Positions 54,066 to 63,078 of a DNA stretch of 64,000 bases are shown here, piece by piece. The stretch covers positions 6,014,001 to 6,078,000 of the forward strand of contig NZ_CP117522.1 in assembly GCF_031679605.1 (NCBI RefSeq). Direction: 5' to 3'. A program made the position numbers and the translations under genes. The notes below the pieces were generated by a model. That model had not been told where the DNA came from, did not search any database, and was given only the letters and a program-made list of their open reading frames with translations. Source of the DNA: Streptomyces luomodiensis (GTDB taxonomy: Bacteria > Actinomycetota > Actinomycetes > Streptomycetales > Streptomycetaceae). Within the stretch, counting starts at the first letter, position 1, and the number at the start of each line of letters is the position of its first letter.

Positions 54066-56866
54066 TCGTAAAGGCCCCCGTAGGGTTCGCTCGCATAGAC
54101 GTTGGTCAGCCGGGAGCCGCGCCAGACCGTGCTCTTCTGGAACAGGATGGGCAGATACGCGGCGGACTCGGAAACCCGCCGATTGGCCGCCCTGTAGTCC
54201 TTCTCGGCCTTGGCCGGGTCCTGTTCGGCGATCGCCTTGTCGAAGAGGTCGTCGACCGTGGGGTCGTCCAGCTCCGCGAGATTGATATTGGCGGATTCCG
54301 AGATGAAACGGCTGTCGACGAGCGGCTGGAGAAAACCCTGACCGGTGGGGAAGTCGGGGAGCCACCGGGAGATGACGATGCCGTAGCCCTCCTTCTTCAC
54401 GGTCGCGGGCGAGCCGACCGTCTGCAAGAACTCCGTGGAGGCGATCTGCTCGATACGGGCCTCGATCCCGACCTCCCGCAGTGAGGTCTGGAGCGACTCG
54501 GCGACGGCCAGCTCGGCGGGGCGGGTGTTGCGCACCGCGATGGTGGTCGTGAACCCGTTCGACTTTCCGCACGCCGCCAGTTCCTGCTTCGCCTTGAGGG
54601 TGTCCGGATCGCCGTTGCTCTCGAGCTTCTGGTACGGGTCGTAGGAGGAATCGGAGCCCGTGATGGTCGGCGGGAGCATATGGGGCGCGATGGCGCCGCT
54701 CTGCGTTCCGCCGGCGGCGGTCCGCAGGTTCTCCATGTCCGCCGCGTAGATGACCGCTTTACGGCAGTGCAGGTTTTGCAGGGGCTCGACGGAGCGGGGG
54801 AAGGCGGCGAACAGGAGCCCTCCGGTGTACGGGTTGTCCAGCTGGGCCTGGAGGTCGCGGCTGTTCCGGGCCTTCGCCAGGGCGGCGTCGGTGAGTCCGG
54901 TGGACGTCAGGTCAAGGTCGTAGGTGCCGGAGAGCAGGGCCTGCGCGCTCGCCTCGGCGTCCTTTTCGATATTCACCGTGATCCGGTCGGGAAGGGCGGT
55001 CCGGATCGGGTCGGACGACTGGTTCCACTCGTCGTTGCGGATCAGCTCCAGCGACTTGCCCGGCGTGTAGGGGCCGAATCTGTACGGCCCGGAGGAGAAC
55101 GGCTTGTTCTGGTATTTGCTTCCGGTGTCCTTGTCCCTTTTGACGGGTGAGCCGGCCGGCATCGCGAGCATGCGCTCGAAGTCGCCGTTGGGCTTGGGCA
55201 GTTCGAAGACGATGGTTTTGTCGTCCGGCGTCCGAATGGCCTTCAGGCCCAGCTTGTCCTCGGTGGTGTCCTTGTACGGCCCCTTGTAGGTGTGGCCGGG
55301 GTCGAGCACCTGCTGGAGATAGGTCGGGCCGCCGGAAATCGGGTCGGTGGCCCAGATCCGCTCGATGCCGTATTTGATGTCCTTGGACGTGATATCGCTG
55401 CCGTCCTCCCAGGTGATTCCGTCGCGCAGGGTGTAGGTGTAGGTCTTGCCGCCGTCGGTTACCCTGGCCGTCTTCTCCGCGAGGTCCCCGACCAGTTCGG
55501 TGCCCTTCTCGCCGGGCTTGGGGGCGTAGGTGACCAGTTGGCGGGCGTAGTAGCGGGAGAAGTTCCAGATGGAGCCGAAATAGGTGCGCTGCGGGTCCCA
55601 TGAGTCCGCGTCGCTCCCGCTGACGAACTTCAGCGTCCCGCCCTTTTTCTTCGAGGCGTTGACGACATCCTTGGCCGCGGCGTCGTACCCGGCGGTGGGG
55701 CCCGGTGCCGGGGTGCCGGACGACTTCGACTGCTGCCGGCCGGAGCGGTCCTCGGGGGAGCCGTCGTCCTTCATCCACGACGTCGCCAGGGGGATGCCCG
55801 CGGCCACCAGGGCGACGAGGAGCGCTCCCGCCAGCCCGTAGCGGACGGCCCGCCGGCGGCCCGGCGAGACGCCGTTGAGGGAGGGGGCCGGGGCGGACGA
55901 CGGCAGGGCCACCGGCGACCAGGTGGGCCTCGGCGGTACGGCGGACGGTCGGGTGGGCTCCGGGGCCGGTTCGTGGCCGTCCGCGGGCGGCGCGGAAACG
56001 AGCGGCGGTTCGTACGGTGGGGGCGGGGGCGGAGGCGTCCGGGCGGGTTCGTGGTGATACGGCCGCGGCGCGGGTTCCGGGACCGGTGCGGCGTCGTACG
56101 GCGGGGGCGGCGGGCCGAATCCGGGCGGGATCCACGCCGCGTTGCGGGTCAGGGCGAGTCCGCCGGCCGTATTGCGGTCGCGCTTCTGCGGCAGCGGCCG
56201 CCCCTTCGCCCGCAGCGCCGCGTACACCTGCGCGTAGACCGTGTCCAGGTCCAGGAACTCCGGTCCGCCCGGCACCCCTTCGCGCAGCAGCCGCAGCAGT
56301 TCGCCGGTGAAGGCCGTATGGGGCTCACCGGGCGGGGCGAGCGCGAAGCTGGTGTCGGGGACGGAGGCCAGCAGATAGGTGCCCTCGATCTCCACCTGGC
56401 TGATCACCGCCTCGGCGCCCGCCGCGCTCATGAAGCCGAGCACCCGTCCGCTGAAGCAGCAGTCGAGCAGCATCACCTGGCGGGCGGCCCGCCCGTCCAG
56501 CACCACATCGCGCAGCGTGCCGTACGGCAGTCCGGTGTAGGAGCGGTGCGGTATGGACCCGGTCAGCCCCAGGAAGAGCTCGCCGCGGCGCGGTTCCACG
56601 AGACCGTGTCCCGCGAAGTACACCAGCAGGGTGTCCGTGGCCTCCTCGGCCGCGGTCCTTACGGCTTCGAGGACCTCGACGGCGGTGGTGGGGTCCTCGA
56701 TCACCGTGCAGTGTTCGGGTGCCAGCCCCCATGAACGCGGGGCGCACAGGGCGGCGGCCAGCGCGCTCAGGTTGTTGGCCACCGCCGGGATCTGCTCCAG
56801 ATGGGCGTAGCGGCTGGTGCCGATGAGCACCGCGCGGGTGGCGGCCGGGTCGGGCAGCACGGTCAC
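54038..56866 (-). CDS. Caspase-like protease fused through a membrane helix to an oligopeptide-binding domain
   Basis: A 942-residue three-part protein. Residues 8-245 are a caspase-fold (C14) protease of the EACC1-associated kind: VYFAGHGL with His87 and MLLDCCFSGR with Cys137. Residues 250-335 are a Pro-rich linker; Arg-rich GRRRAVRYG precedes one helix (about 343-364). Residues 408-940 are SBP_bac_5, the solute-binding domain of oligopeptide ABC importers (GGTLKFVSGSDADSWDPQRT, LRDGITWEDGSDITSKDIKY). Positive-inside topology puts the protease in the cytoplasm and the binding domain outside. GTG 56866 overlaps the EACC1 stop by 4 bp. No ABC permease or ATPase is nearby. A peptide-triggered protease effector is inferred. 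Confidence 0.9.
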   Translation of the reverse strand: MTVLPDPAATRAVLIGTSRYAHLEQIPAVANNLSALAAALCAPRSWGLAPEHCTVIEDPTTAVEVLEAVRTAAEEATDTLLVYFAGHGLVEPRRGELFLGLTGSIPHRSYTGLPYGTLRDVVLDGRAARQVMLLDCCFSGRVLGFMSAAGAEAVISQVEIEGTYLLASVPDTSFALAPPGEPHTAFTGELLRLLREGVPGGPEFLDLDTVYAQVYAALRAKGRPLPQKRDRNTAGGLALTRNAAWIPPGFGPPPPPYDAAPVPEPAPRPYHHEPARTPPPPPPPYEPPLVSAPPADGHEPAPEPTRPSAVPPRPTWSPVALPSSAPAPSLNGVSPGRRRAVRYGLAGALLVALVAAGIPLATSWMKDDGSPEDRSGRQQSKSSGTPAPGPTAGYDAAAKDVVNASKKKGGTLKFVSGSDADSWDPQRTYFGSIWNFSRYYARQLVTYAPKPGEKGTELVGDLAEKTARVTDGGKTYTYTLRDGITWEDGSDITSKDIKYGIERIWATDPISGGPTYLQQVLDPGHTYKGPYKDTTEDKLGLKAIRTPDDKTIVFELPKPNGDFERMLAMPAGSPVKRDKDTGSKYQNKPFSSGPYRFGPYTPGKSLELIRNDEWNQSSDPIRTALPDRITVNIEKDAEASAQALLSGTYDLDLTSTGLTDAALAKARNSRDLQAQLDNPYTGGLLFAAFPRSVEPLQNLHCRKAVIYAADMENLRTAAGGTQSGAIAPHMLPPTITGSDSSYDPYQKLESNGDPDTLKAKQELAACGKSNGFTTTIAVRNTRPAELAVAESLQTSLREVGIEARIEQIASTEFLQTVGSPATVKKEGYGIVISRWLPDFPTGQGFLQPLVDSRFISESANINLAELDDPTVDDLFDKAIAEQDPAKAEKDYRAANRRVSESAAYLPILFQKSTVWRGSRLTNVYASEPYGGLYDYVSLGVAT

Positions 56867-57312
56867 GGCCGGCGCCCTTCCCCGCCGTCGGGCTCCCGTT
56901 GCCCTTCCGGTTCGGGGGCGGCCGGGTCGGGGGCGGCCGGTTCGGGCGCGGAGGCAGCCGGTTCCGCTTCGGGCGCGGACGGGCGCTGGAGCGCGTCGAT
57001 CAGGCGCCGCAGGTCTTCGTCGCCGCCGCCGTCGAGGGAGACCGTAAGGTCACCGCGGCGCACGGTGATCCGCCGGGCGTGCGGGCGCGTCTGCCGCCAG
57101 GTGGACAGCGCCAGCGCGAAGGAGGCCGCGCTCCAGGCGTTGTCGGTGACCAGTTGCAGCACATCGGTGAGCACGCCCATCTGGCCGGGCGCCGGAGCGG
57201 CCCGGACCAGCTCCACCCGCGCGCCGCGGCGCGTGTCCGGGTCCCGTCTCAGCCAGTCGTGGAGCGAGCGCAGCTCCGCCTCCCCGCCGCTCACCGCGAT
57301 GTCGATCCGCAC
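56863..57312 (-). CDS. Effector-associated constant component EACC1
   Basis: A 149-residue protein. Residues 1-108 match EACC1: ELRSLHDWLRRDPDTRRGAR, then APAPGQMGVLTDVLQLV, a hydrophobic helix, and ITVRRGDLTVSLDGG. A Pro/Glu/Ala tail follows. EACC1 is found next to diverse effectors, notably this caspase type, in multicellular bacteria, and is thought to be an adaptor. GTG 57312 follows AAGGGGGG by 4 nt. GTGA overlap with the caspase gene implies equal production. Confidence 0.85.
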   Translation of the reverse strand: MRIDIAVSGGEAELRSLHDWLRRDPDTRRGARVELVRAAPAPGQMGVLTDVLQLVTDNAWSAASFALALSTWRQTRPHARRITVRRGDLTVSLDGGGDEDLRRLIDALQRPSAPEAEPAASAPEPAAPDPAAPEPEGQREPDGGEGRRP

Positions 57313-57448
57313 CAAGCCCCCCTTGTGACGACAGTGCCGACAGAGCCCCGATTCTTTCCTACCCGGAGCCTCTCCGCAGGAGCAACGGATCAACGGAGCA
57401 ACGGAGCAACGGAGGACCGATCACGGAGCGCCGAGCACGGAGCACGCG

Positions 57449-58348
57449 TCAACCGGCGTGCAGCATCAGCCCGATGCCCGCCACCATCAGACCCGCCGCC
57501 GCGATTCTCGGGCCGCCGAACCGCTCCTTGAAGAACAGCGCCCCGATCGCCGCGCCCACGATGATCGACGATTCGCGCAGCGCCGCGATCGGTGCCAGTT
57601 CGGCTCGCGTCTGGGCCCACAGGACCAGGCCATAGGCGAAGACCGACAGCAGCCCGCCGAGCAGCCCGCGCGCCGCGACCGGACGCAGTTGCCGCAGGAG
57701 CGCACCGCGCCGGATCGTCAGGGCGCAGGCGGGGATGGCGATGCCCTCCAGGATCATCAGCCAGGCGATATAGCCGAGCGCGCTGCCGGAGGCGCGCACG
57801 CCCAGACCGTCCACGACGGTGTACGCGGCGATGGACAGTCCGGTGGCGATGGCGGCCGTAAGGGCGAGCCATTGCGGTGCGCCACCGCTGTTCTGCCCGC
57901 CATCCCGCCCGCTTTCCTCGTGGTCGGAGTGGCGGGAGCCCTTGACGCCCCACAACGCCACGCCCACCAGTCCGGCCGAGGCCAGTGCGATGCCCGCCGC
58001 CTGCCAGTGGTCCGGCCGCTCGCCGACGAAGACCGCGGCGGCCACGGTCACCACCAGCGGTGCGGTGCCGCGTGCGATGGGATACATCTGGCCGAAGTCG
58101 CCCAGCTGGAACGAGCGCATGAGCAGCAGCTGATAGACCACGTGGATGGCCACGGAGGCCAGCAGATACGGCCAGGCGTCCGCCTCGGGCAGGGGGGTGA
58201 ACGGCGCCAGCGCCAGTCCGCACAGCGTCCCGCCGCCGCCCACCAGGGTGAAGGCGAGCAACTGGTCTCTGATGCCGTGCGCGATGGCGTTCCAGCTCGC
58301 GTGGGTGACGGCCGCGATGAGCACCGCGACCGCGACGACCGGGGTCAC
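57449..58348 (-). CDS. EamA family (DMT) transporter
   Basis: A 299-residue ten-helix exporter made of two EamA repeats. The first repeat starts at VAVLIAAVTHASWNAIAHGI and the second near WLALTAAIATGLSIAAYTVV; each ends with a charged conserved helix (FFKERFGGPRIAAAGLM). The GTG at 58348 overlaps the YbaK stop by 4 bp (GTGA). It probably exports amino acids or small metabolites. Confidence 0.88.
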   Translation of the reverse strand: MTPVVAVAVLIAAVTHASWNAIAHGIRDQLLAFTLVGGGGTLCGLALAPFTPLPEADAWPYLLASVAIHVVYQLLLMRSFQLGDFGQMYPIARGTAPLVVTVAAAVFVGERPDHWQAAGIALASAGLVGVALWGVKGSRHSDHEESGRDGGQNSGGAPQWLALTAAIATGLSIAAYTVVDGLGVRASGSALGYIAWLMILEGIAIPACALTIRRGALLRQLRPVAARGLLGGLLSVFAYGLVLWAQTRAELAPIAALRESSIIVGAAIGALFFKERFGGPRIAAAGLMVAGIGLMLHAG

Positions 58349-58902
58349 GCGGAGCGCTCGCGCACATCCACCACAGTGCCCTCGGCATGCGCGATCAGCG
58401 TCTTGGGAGCGAGCGGGAAGACGGTGTGCGGGGTGCCGGCCGCGGCCCATACGGTCTCGTGGTCCAGCAGCCGGCGGTCGGCCAGGACGCGGGTACGGGT
58501 GCGGTGGCCGAAGGGCGGCACCCCGCCGATGGCGTAGCCGGTGGTCTCCCGTACCAGCGCCGCGTTCGCCCGGCGGACGCTCCCGGCGCCCAGCTCCTGC
58601 CGTACGAGTTCGACGTCGACCCGTGACGCCCCGTCCAACAGCACCACCACCGGCTGCCCGTCCGCCTCGAACACCAGCGACTTGACGATCTGGCTCAGTT
58701 CACAGCCGATGGCCGCGGCGGCCTCGGCGGCGGTGCGGGTGGCGTCGGGGAAGCGGCGCACCTCGACGTCCAGGCCGAGCTCGCGCAGGGCCTCGGCGAA
58801 CCGGGGGTGGGCCACGGTACCGGCGGAGGCGGGGGTCTCAGCGGTGGCAGGGGTCTCAGCGGTGGCAGGGGCGTCGGAGGTGTCAAAGGTGGGGTTGGCC
58901 AT
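58345..58902 (-). CDS. YbaK/EbsC family aminoacyl-tRNA deacylase-like protein
   Basis: A 185-residue protein. After an Ala/Thr/Pro-rich start of 30 residues, the YbaK fold shows the invariant Lys in CELSQIVKSLVF and the GYAIGGVPPFGHRT and LADRRLLDHETVWAAAGTP motifs. Relatives remove wrongly attached amino acids from tRNA (Cys-tRNA-Pro and others). It is the first gene of the unit that continues into the EamA transporter. Confidence 0.9.
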   Translation of the reverse strand: MANPTFDTSDAPATAETPATAETPASAGTVAHPRFAEALRELGLDVEVRRFPDATRTAAEAAAAIGCELSQIVKSLVFEADGQPVVVLLDGASRVDVELVRQELGAGSVRRANAALVRETTGYAIGGVPPFGHRTRTRVLADRRLLDHETVWAAAGTPHTVFPLAPKTLIAHAEGTVVDVRERSA

Positions 58903-59001
58903 GGGCCGACGCTATCGACGGGCCCGCGGCCCGCGCCAGGACATTTCCCTGGCCGCACCAGCGTTCAAGAACTCGGCGGGCGGCCCGGAGAGGATCGGGC
59001 C

Positions 59002-59397
59002 ATGGACACGAAACCCGTCAATATCGACGAGGCGCTGGCCTCCTTCGACGATGTCTACAGCCCCCGGATCGTGGCCCGGATGAACGACTACGACGTCCGG
59101 ATCGCCCATACGCTCGGCGAGCACGTCTGGCACGCCCACGATGACACCGACGAGTTCTTCCTGGTCCTCGACGGCCGCTTCGACATCGCGCTCAGGGACG
59201 CGGACGGCACCGAGACGACGGTCGTGCTGCACAAGGGCGACACGTTCGTGGTCCCCCGGGGCACCGAGCACAAGCCGTCCTCCCCGGGCGGGTCGGTCCT
59301 GATGTTCGAGCCCTCGGGGACCAGCTCGACCGGGGACCGCCACGACGGCGAGATCCCCGATCACGTGGACAGCACCACCGGCCACGCGCTCGGCTGA
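59002..59397 (+). CDS. Cupin domain-containing protein
   Basis: A 131-residue single-domain cupin. HVWHAHDDTDEFFLVLDG is cupin motif 1 with two His and Glu as metal ligands, and DTFVVPRGTEHKPSS is motif 2 with the third His. AGGATCGGGCC precedes ATG 59002. It is divergent from YbaK. Function cannot be read beyond metal-dependent binding or catalysis. Confidence 0.88.
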   Translation: MDTKPVNIDEALASFDDVYSPRIVARMNDYDVRIAHTLGEHVWHAHDDTDEFFLVLDGRFDIALRDADGTETTVVLHKGDTFVVPRGTEHKPSSPGGSVLMFEPSGTSSTGDRHDGEIPDHVDSTTGHALG

Positions 59398-59414
59398 ATC
59401 CCGCGGAACGCGAA

Positions 59415-59457
59415 GGAGCCGGGCGGCCGCGGGGAAGTCCCCGCGCCCGCCCGGCTC
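59415..59457 (+). terminator. Hairpin between cupin and PBP genes
   Basis: GGAGCCGGGCG...GCGGGGA and its complement form a long, nearly perfect stem 18 bp after the cupin stop; the convergent PBP gene ends at 59519, so it can serve both. A short GTGCGTCAGCCG repeat lies between. Confidence 0.75.
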
Positions 59458-59518
59458 CCGGGCCTGCGCCGGCGGCCTGGCCGCGGGCTCAGCCGCCCGT
59501 GCGTCAGCCGTCCGTGCG

Positions 59519-61162
59519 TCAGCCGCCCGCGCGCAGCAGCGCCGCCACGATCGGGCCCGCCGTGTCGCCGCCGTGGCCGCCCTCGGGGACCACACCGGCG
59601 GCGGCGAGGTCGTCGCGGTAGGCGGTGAACCAGCCGTTGGGCTTGTCCTGGTTGTCCACCTCGGCCGAACCGGTCTTGGCGCCGAAGTCACCGGTCATCC
59701 CGGCCATCGCCTCGGCGGCGGTGCCCGAGGTGGCCGTCAGCCGCATCAGCTTGCGCAGCTGGTCCTTGGTGCCGGACTTCATCGTCTTGCTCGCCTTGGC
59801 CAGCGTCCGGTTGTCCAGGGACGGCGAGACCAGGTACGGCTGGCGGAAGGTGCCGGTGGAGGCGGTGGCCGCGACCGACGCCATGTTGAGCGGGTTCATC
59901 CGCACCCCGCCCTGGCCGATCAGCGAGGCGGCCTTGGAGGCCGCGGACTGCACCGGTACCGCGCCGTCGAAGGTGGGCACGCCGATCTGCCAGTTGAGCC
60001 CGATGCCGAAGACGTCCCGGGCCTCGTTGGTCAGGTCGTCGTTCTTCAGCTTCCCGGCCTGGCTGATGAAGGCCGTGTTGCAGGAGCGGGCGAAGCTCTG
60101 CTCGAAGGTGCCGTTCTTGATCTCGAACTTGTCGTCGTTCTGGAACTTCCAGCCGCCGTAGGAGAAGTACTTGGGGCACGGATGCGCCTTGCCGTACGCC
60201 GCCAGGCCCTTGTCGATCAGCGTCGCCGAGGTGATGACCTTCATCGTCGAGCCCGGTGCGTACGAGCCCTGGAGGGCGGTGTTGAAACCGTTCGCGGGCG
60301 AGTTGGCCAGCGCGAGGATCTCACCGGTGCTGGGCTTGATCGCCACCACCGACGCCTTGGCCCGCTTGTTCACCTGCTGCTCGGCGGTGCGCTGGAGCGA
60401 CGCGTCGATCGTGGTGCGGAGCGTGCCCGGGGTGCCCTTGGAGAGCACCTTCAACGTCTTGTCGGCGGACTTGGAGCCCTTGGCGCGGTCGATCCAGGTC
60501 TCCACGCCCGCCTTGCCGCCCGCCTTGTCGCCGTACCGCTCGCGCAGCGAGGCCAGGACGGTCTTGAGGGTCGGGTGCTCGGCGGCGGTCAGCTCCTTGC
60601 CATCGCGGTCCACGGCCTTGATCGGCGGCGCCTCGGACGCGCCGGTCTTCAGCGTGTCGCCCGCGGCGAGGTCGGGGTGCACCACCGAGGGCTTCCAGGC
60701 GACGACCGGCTTGCCCGTGTCCGTGTCGCGCGTCACGGTCAGCGAGGACTCGTACGTCCAGGGGGCGCTCTCACCGTCGTAGGAGATCTGGGCGTTGACC
60801 GAGAACGGCACCTTCGCGCCGCTCGCCTCCTCCGGCCGCAGCGTCACCTTGGCCACATGGGCCTTCTTGCGGTAACCGCTCAGCGCCGTGGTGGCCGCCT
60901 CGCTGTCGTCCGTAAGGGCGGCGGCCTTCGCCGTCTCGCCCGCCGACCAGGCCGCCAGGAACGCGCGGGCGGTAGTCGTGACCTCGGCCGCGCTGGGCGG
61001 GCCGGTCTTCACCTTCTTCAGGGCCGGCTTGTCATCGCCCGAGCCGGCGCTCGCGCCGTCCTTCGGGCTCGACGCGTCGTCCTGGCCGCCGCCGCAACCG
61101 GCCACACCGACCATGGCGGCGAATACCGCACCGACGATCGCGGCTCTCGCGCCACTCCGCAT
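59519..61162 (-). CDS. Penicillin-binding transpeptidase lipoprotein
   Basis: A 547-residue class B-like penicillin-binding protein. A signal peptide ends at VGVAGC (lipobox), residues 50-165 are an NTF2-like MecA_N domain, a dimerisation region follows, and the transpeptidase has Ser305 in PGSTMK, SCN in ARSCNTAF and KTGSAEV. This layout, similar to PBP2a-like proteins of actinobacteria, often has low beta-lactam affinity. ATG 61162 is preceded by a CCTCCATC hairpin. It crosslinks peptidoglycan outside the membrane. Confidence 0.92.
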   Translation of the reverse strand: MRSGARAAIVGAVFAAMVGVAGCGGGQDDASSPKDGASAGSGDDKPALKKVKTGPPSAAEVTTTARAFLAAWSAGETAKAAALTDDSEAATTALSGYRKKAHVAKVTLRPEEASGAKVPFSVNAQISYDGESAPWTYESSLTVTRDTDTGKPVVAWKPSVVHPDLAAGDTLKTGASEAPPIKAVDRDGKELTAAEHPTLKTVLASLRERYGDKAGGKAGVETWIDRAKGSKSADKTLKVLSKGTPGTLRTTIDASLQRTAEQQVNKRAKASVVAIKPSTGEILALANSPANGFNTALQGSYAPGSTMKVITSATLIDKGLAAYGKAHPCPKYFSYGGWKFQNDDKFEIKNGTFEQSFARSCNTAFISQAGKLKNDDLTNEARDVFGIGLNWQIGVPTFDGAVPVQSAASKAASLIGQGGVRMNPLNMASVAATASTGTFRQPYLVSPSLDNRTLAKASKTMKSGTKDQLRKLMRLTATSGTAAEAMAGMTGDFGAKTGSAEVDNQDKPNGWFTAYRDDLAAAGVVPEGGHGGDTAGPIVAALLRAGG

Positions 61163-61190
61163 TGCAGAACCCCCACTGTGTTCTCGATTC

Positions 61191-61210
61191 CCTCCATCAG
61201 CCGATGGAGG
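61191..61210. promoter_or_regulatory. Inverted repeat upstream of the PBP gene
   Basis: CCTCCATC-AGCC-GATGGAGG, perfect 8-bp arms with a 4-nt loop, 29 bp before the PBP start. It may be an operator, or a hairpin in the leader; its position is too early for a terminator of Pmt. Confidence 0.45.
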
Positions 61211-61299
61211 CCGCGGTGCCCGGCACTCTACCGGCACCACGACACGCCCCCGCGCCCTCAGGTGGGGAGGCGCGGGGCGGGGGCGGGCGGGGAGGCCGG

Positions 61300-63078
61300 C
61301 TAGATCCAGGTGTCCAGCCACATCCGGGCGCGCCAGGCGTCCATGGGGATCGTCTGGCCGGTGTAGAGCGGGAAGAAGTAGATGAAGTTCCAGATGATCA
61401 GCAGGACGAGCGCGCCCGAGCCGACCGCGCCGACCACTCGGCGGGTCTCGCTCGCCCCCGGCGGTCCCAGCAGCGCGCCGATCATCATCGCCACCGCCAG
61501 ACACAGGAACGGCACGAAGACGACGGCGTAGAAGGAGAAGATCGTCCGGTCCTGGTAGAGGAACCACGGCAGATAGCCCGCGGCGACCCCGCACAGGATC
61601 GCGCCCGCCCGCCAGTCGCGCCGCAGCGCCCACCGGAACAGCAGGTACAGCAGGGCGAAACAGGCCGTCCACCACAGCAGCGGGGTGCCGATGGCCAGCA
61701 CCTCACGGGCGCACTTCTCGGCGGCGTCCTTGGGGCAGCCCTCCTGGCCCGCCCGCGGGGACTCGTAGAAGTACGAGACCGGGCGGGACTGCACCAGCCA
61801 GCTCCACGGGTTGGACTGGTAGACGTGCGGTGAGTCGAGGCCGACGTGGAACTTGTAGACCTCGGACTCGTAGTGCCACAGGCTGCGCAGCGGGTTGAGC
61901 AGCCCGTCGAAGGTGCCGCCGGTGCCGTAGCCCCCGCCGCCCGGCTCCGGGGAGTCGGCCCAGTGGCGGAAATAGCCGCTGTGCCGCCAGCCGTGCGCCC
62001 GGTCGAAGGTGCCGCTCGTGGCGAACCAGCCCGACCAGGAGGCGAGGTACGTGACGAGCGCCACGGGCACCAGTGACAGGAACGCCCAGCCCAGATCGCG
62101 CCGCCCCACCGCCCGGTAGGGCCGGTGGGCGCCCGCGGTACGGCGTGCGCCCACGTCCCACAGGACGGCCATCAGGCCGAAGGCCGCCAGGACGTACAGC
62201 CCGTTCCACTTGGTGCCGATGGCCAGGCCCAGCAGCACCCCGGCCGCGATCCGCCACGGCCGCGCGCCCAGCTTCAGGCTCTGGGCGACCGCCGGGTCCG
62301 GCCGCGCCGTGCCGTCCTCGCCGGCCGGCAGCGCCGCCGCCAGCCTGGCGCGCGCCTTGTCCCGGTCGACGAGCAGACAGCCGAAGGCGGCCAGTACGAA
62401 GAACATCACGACCAGGTCGAGCAGGGCCGTGCGGCTCATCACGTAGTGCAGCCCGTCCACGGCCATCAGCGCGCCCGCCAGACAGCCGAGGAACGTCGAC
62501 CGGAACAGCCGCCGCCCGATCCGGCACAGCATCAGCACCGAGAGGGTGCCGAGCAGCGCGACCATGAACCGCCAGCCGAACGGGTGCAGTCCGAAGAACT
62601 GCTCGCCGAGCCCGATGACCCACTTGCCCACCGGCGGGTGCACCACGTACGAGGCCGCGTCATCGAGCGGGATGTGCTGCGGGGTGTCGAGGATCCGCTC
62701 GTTGGCGTTCTTCGGCCAGGTGCCCTCGTAGCCGTACTCCCAGATCGACCAGGCGTCCTTGGCGTAGTACGTCTCGTCGAATATGACGTTGTCCGGGCTG
62801 CCCAGCCGCCAGAAGCGCATCAGCCCGGCGCACAGCGCGACGAGCAGCGGCCCGCCCCAGCCGCTCCAGCGGGCGATTCTGGCCGCCGCCGAGGGGGTCG
62901 CGCCGAGGATCTCCCAGAGCCGGGTGCCCGGCTCCGCGTACGGCGGGACCAGCCGCTCCCGTACGCCGGGCCCGGTCCGGCCCGCGTATCCGAAGCGGCG
63001 CAGCCGGCGCTGCCAGGCCGGCGGCTGATGGCCGGTGGCTTGGCCCGGCTGGGCGTGGGTCGCGGTGTCACTGCTCAC
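61300..63078 (-). CDS. pmt: Protein O-mannosyltransferase
   Basis: A 592-residue GT-39 membrane enzyme that transfers mannose from polyprenyl phosphate to Ser/Thr of secreted proteins. After a 75-residue cytoplasmic part, the first helix leads to VIFDETYYAKDAW, the catalytic Asp-Glu loop, then PPVGKWVIGLGE and FFPLYTGQTIPMDAWRARMW at the end; about 11 helices are seen. In S. coelicolor Pmt (SCO3154 by memory) is needed for phage phiC31 infection. GTG 63078 is the start. It faces rsmI, a conserved pair. Confidence 0.92.
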   Translation of the reverse strand: MSSDTATHAQPGQATGHQPPAWQRRLRRFGYAGRTGPGVRERLVPPYAEPGTRLWEILGATPSAAARIARWSGWGGPLLVALCAGLMRFWRLGSPDNVIFDETYYAKDAWSIWEYGYEGTWPKNANERILDTPQHIPLDDAASYVVHPPVGKWVIGLGEQFFGLHPFGWRFMVALLGTLSVLMLCRIGRRLFRSTFLGCLAGALMAVDGLHYVMSRTALLDLVVMFFVLAAFGCLLVDRDKARARLAAALPAGEDGTARPDPAVAQSLKLGARPWRIAAGVLLGLAIGTKWNGLYVLAAFGLMAVLWDVGARRTAGAHRPYRAVGRRDLGWAFLSLVPVALVTYLASWSGWFATSGTFDRAHGWRHSGYFRHWADSPEPGGGGYGTGGTFDGLLNPLRSLWHYESEVYKFHVGLDSPHVYQSNPWSWLVQSRPVSYFYESPRAGQEGCPKDAAEKCAREVLAIGTPLLWWTACFALLYLLFRWALRRDWRAGAILCGVAAGYLPWFLYQDRTIFSFYAVVFVPFLCLAVAMMIGALLGPPGASETRRVVGAVGSGALVLLIIWNFIYFFPLYTGQTIPMDAWRARMWLDTWI

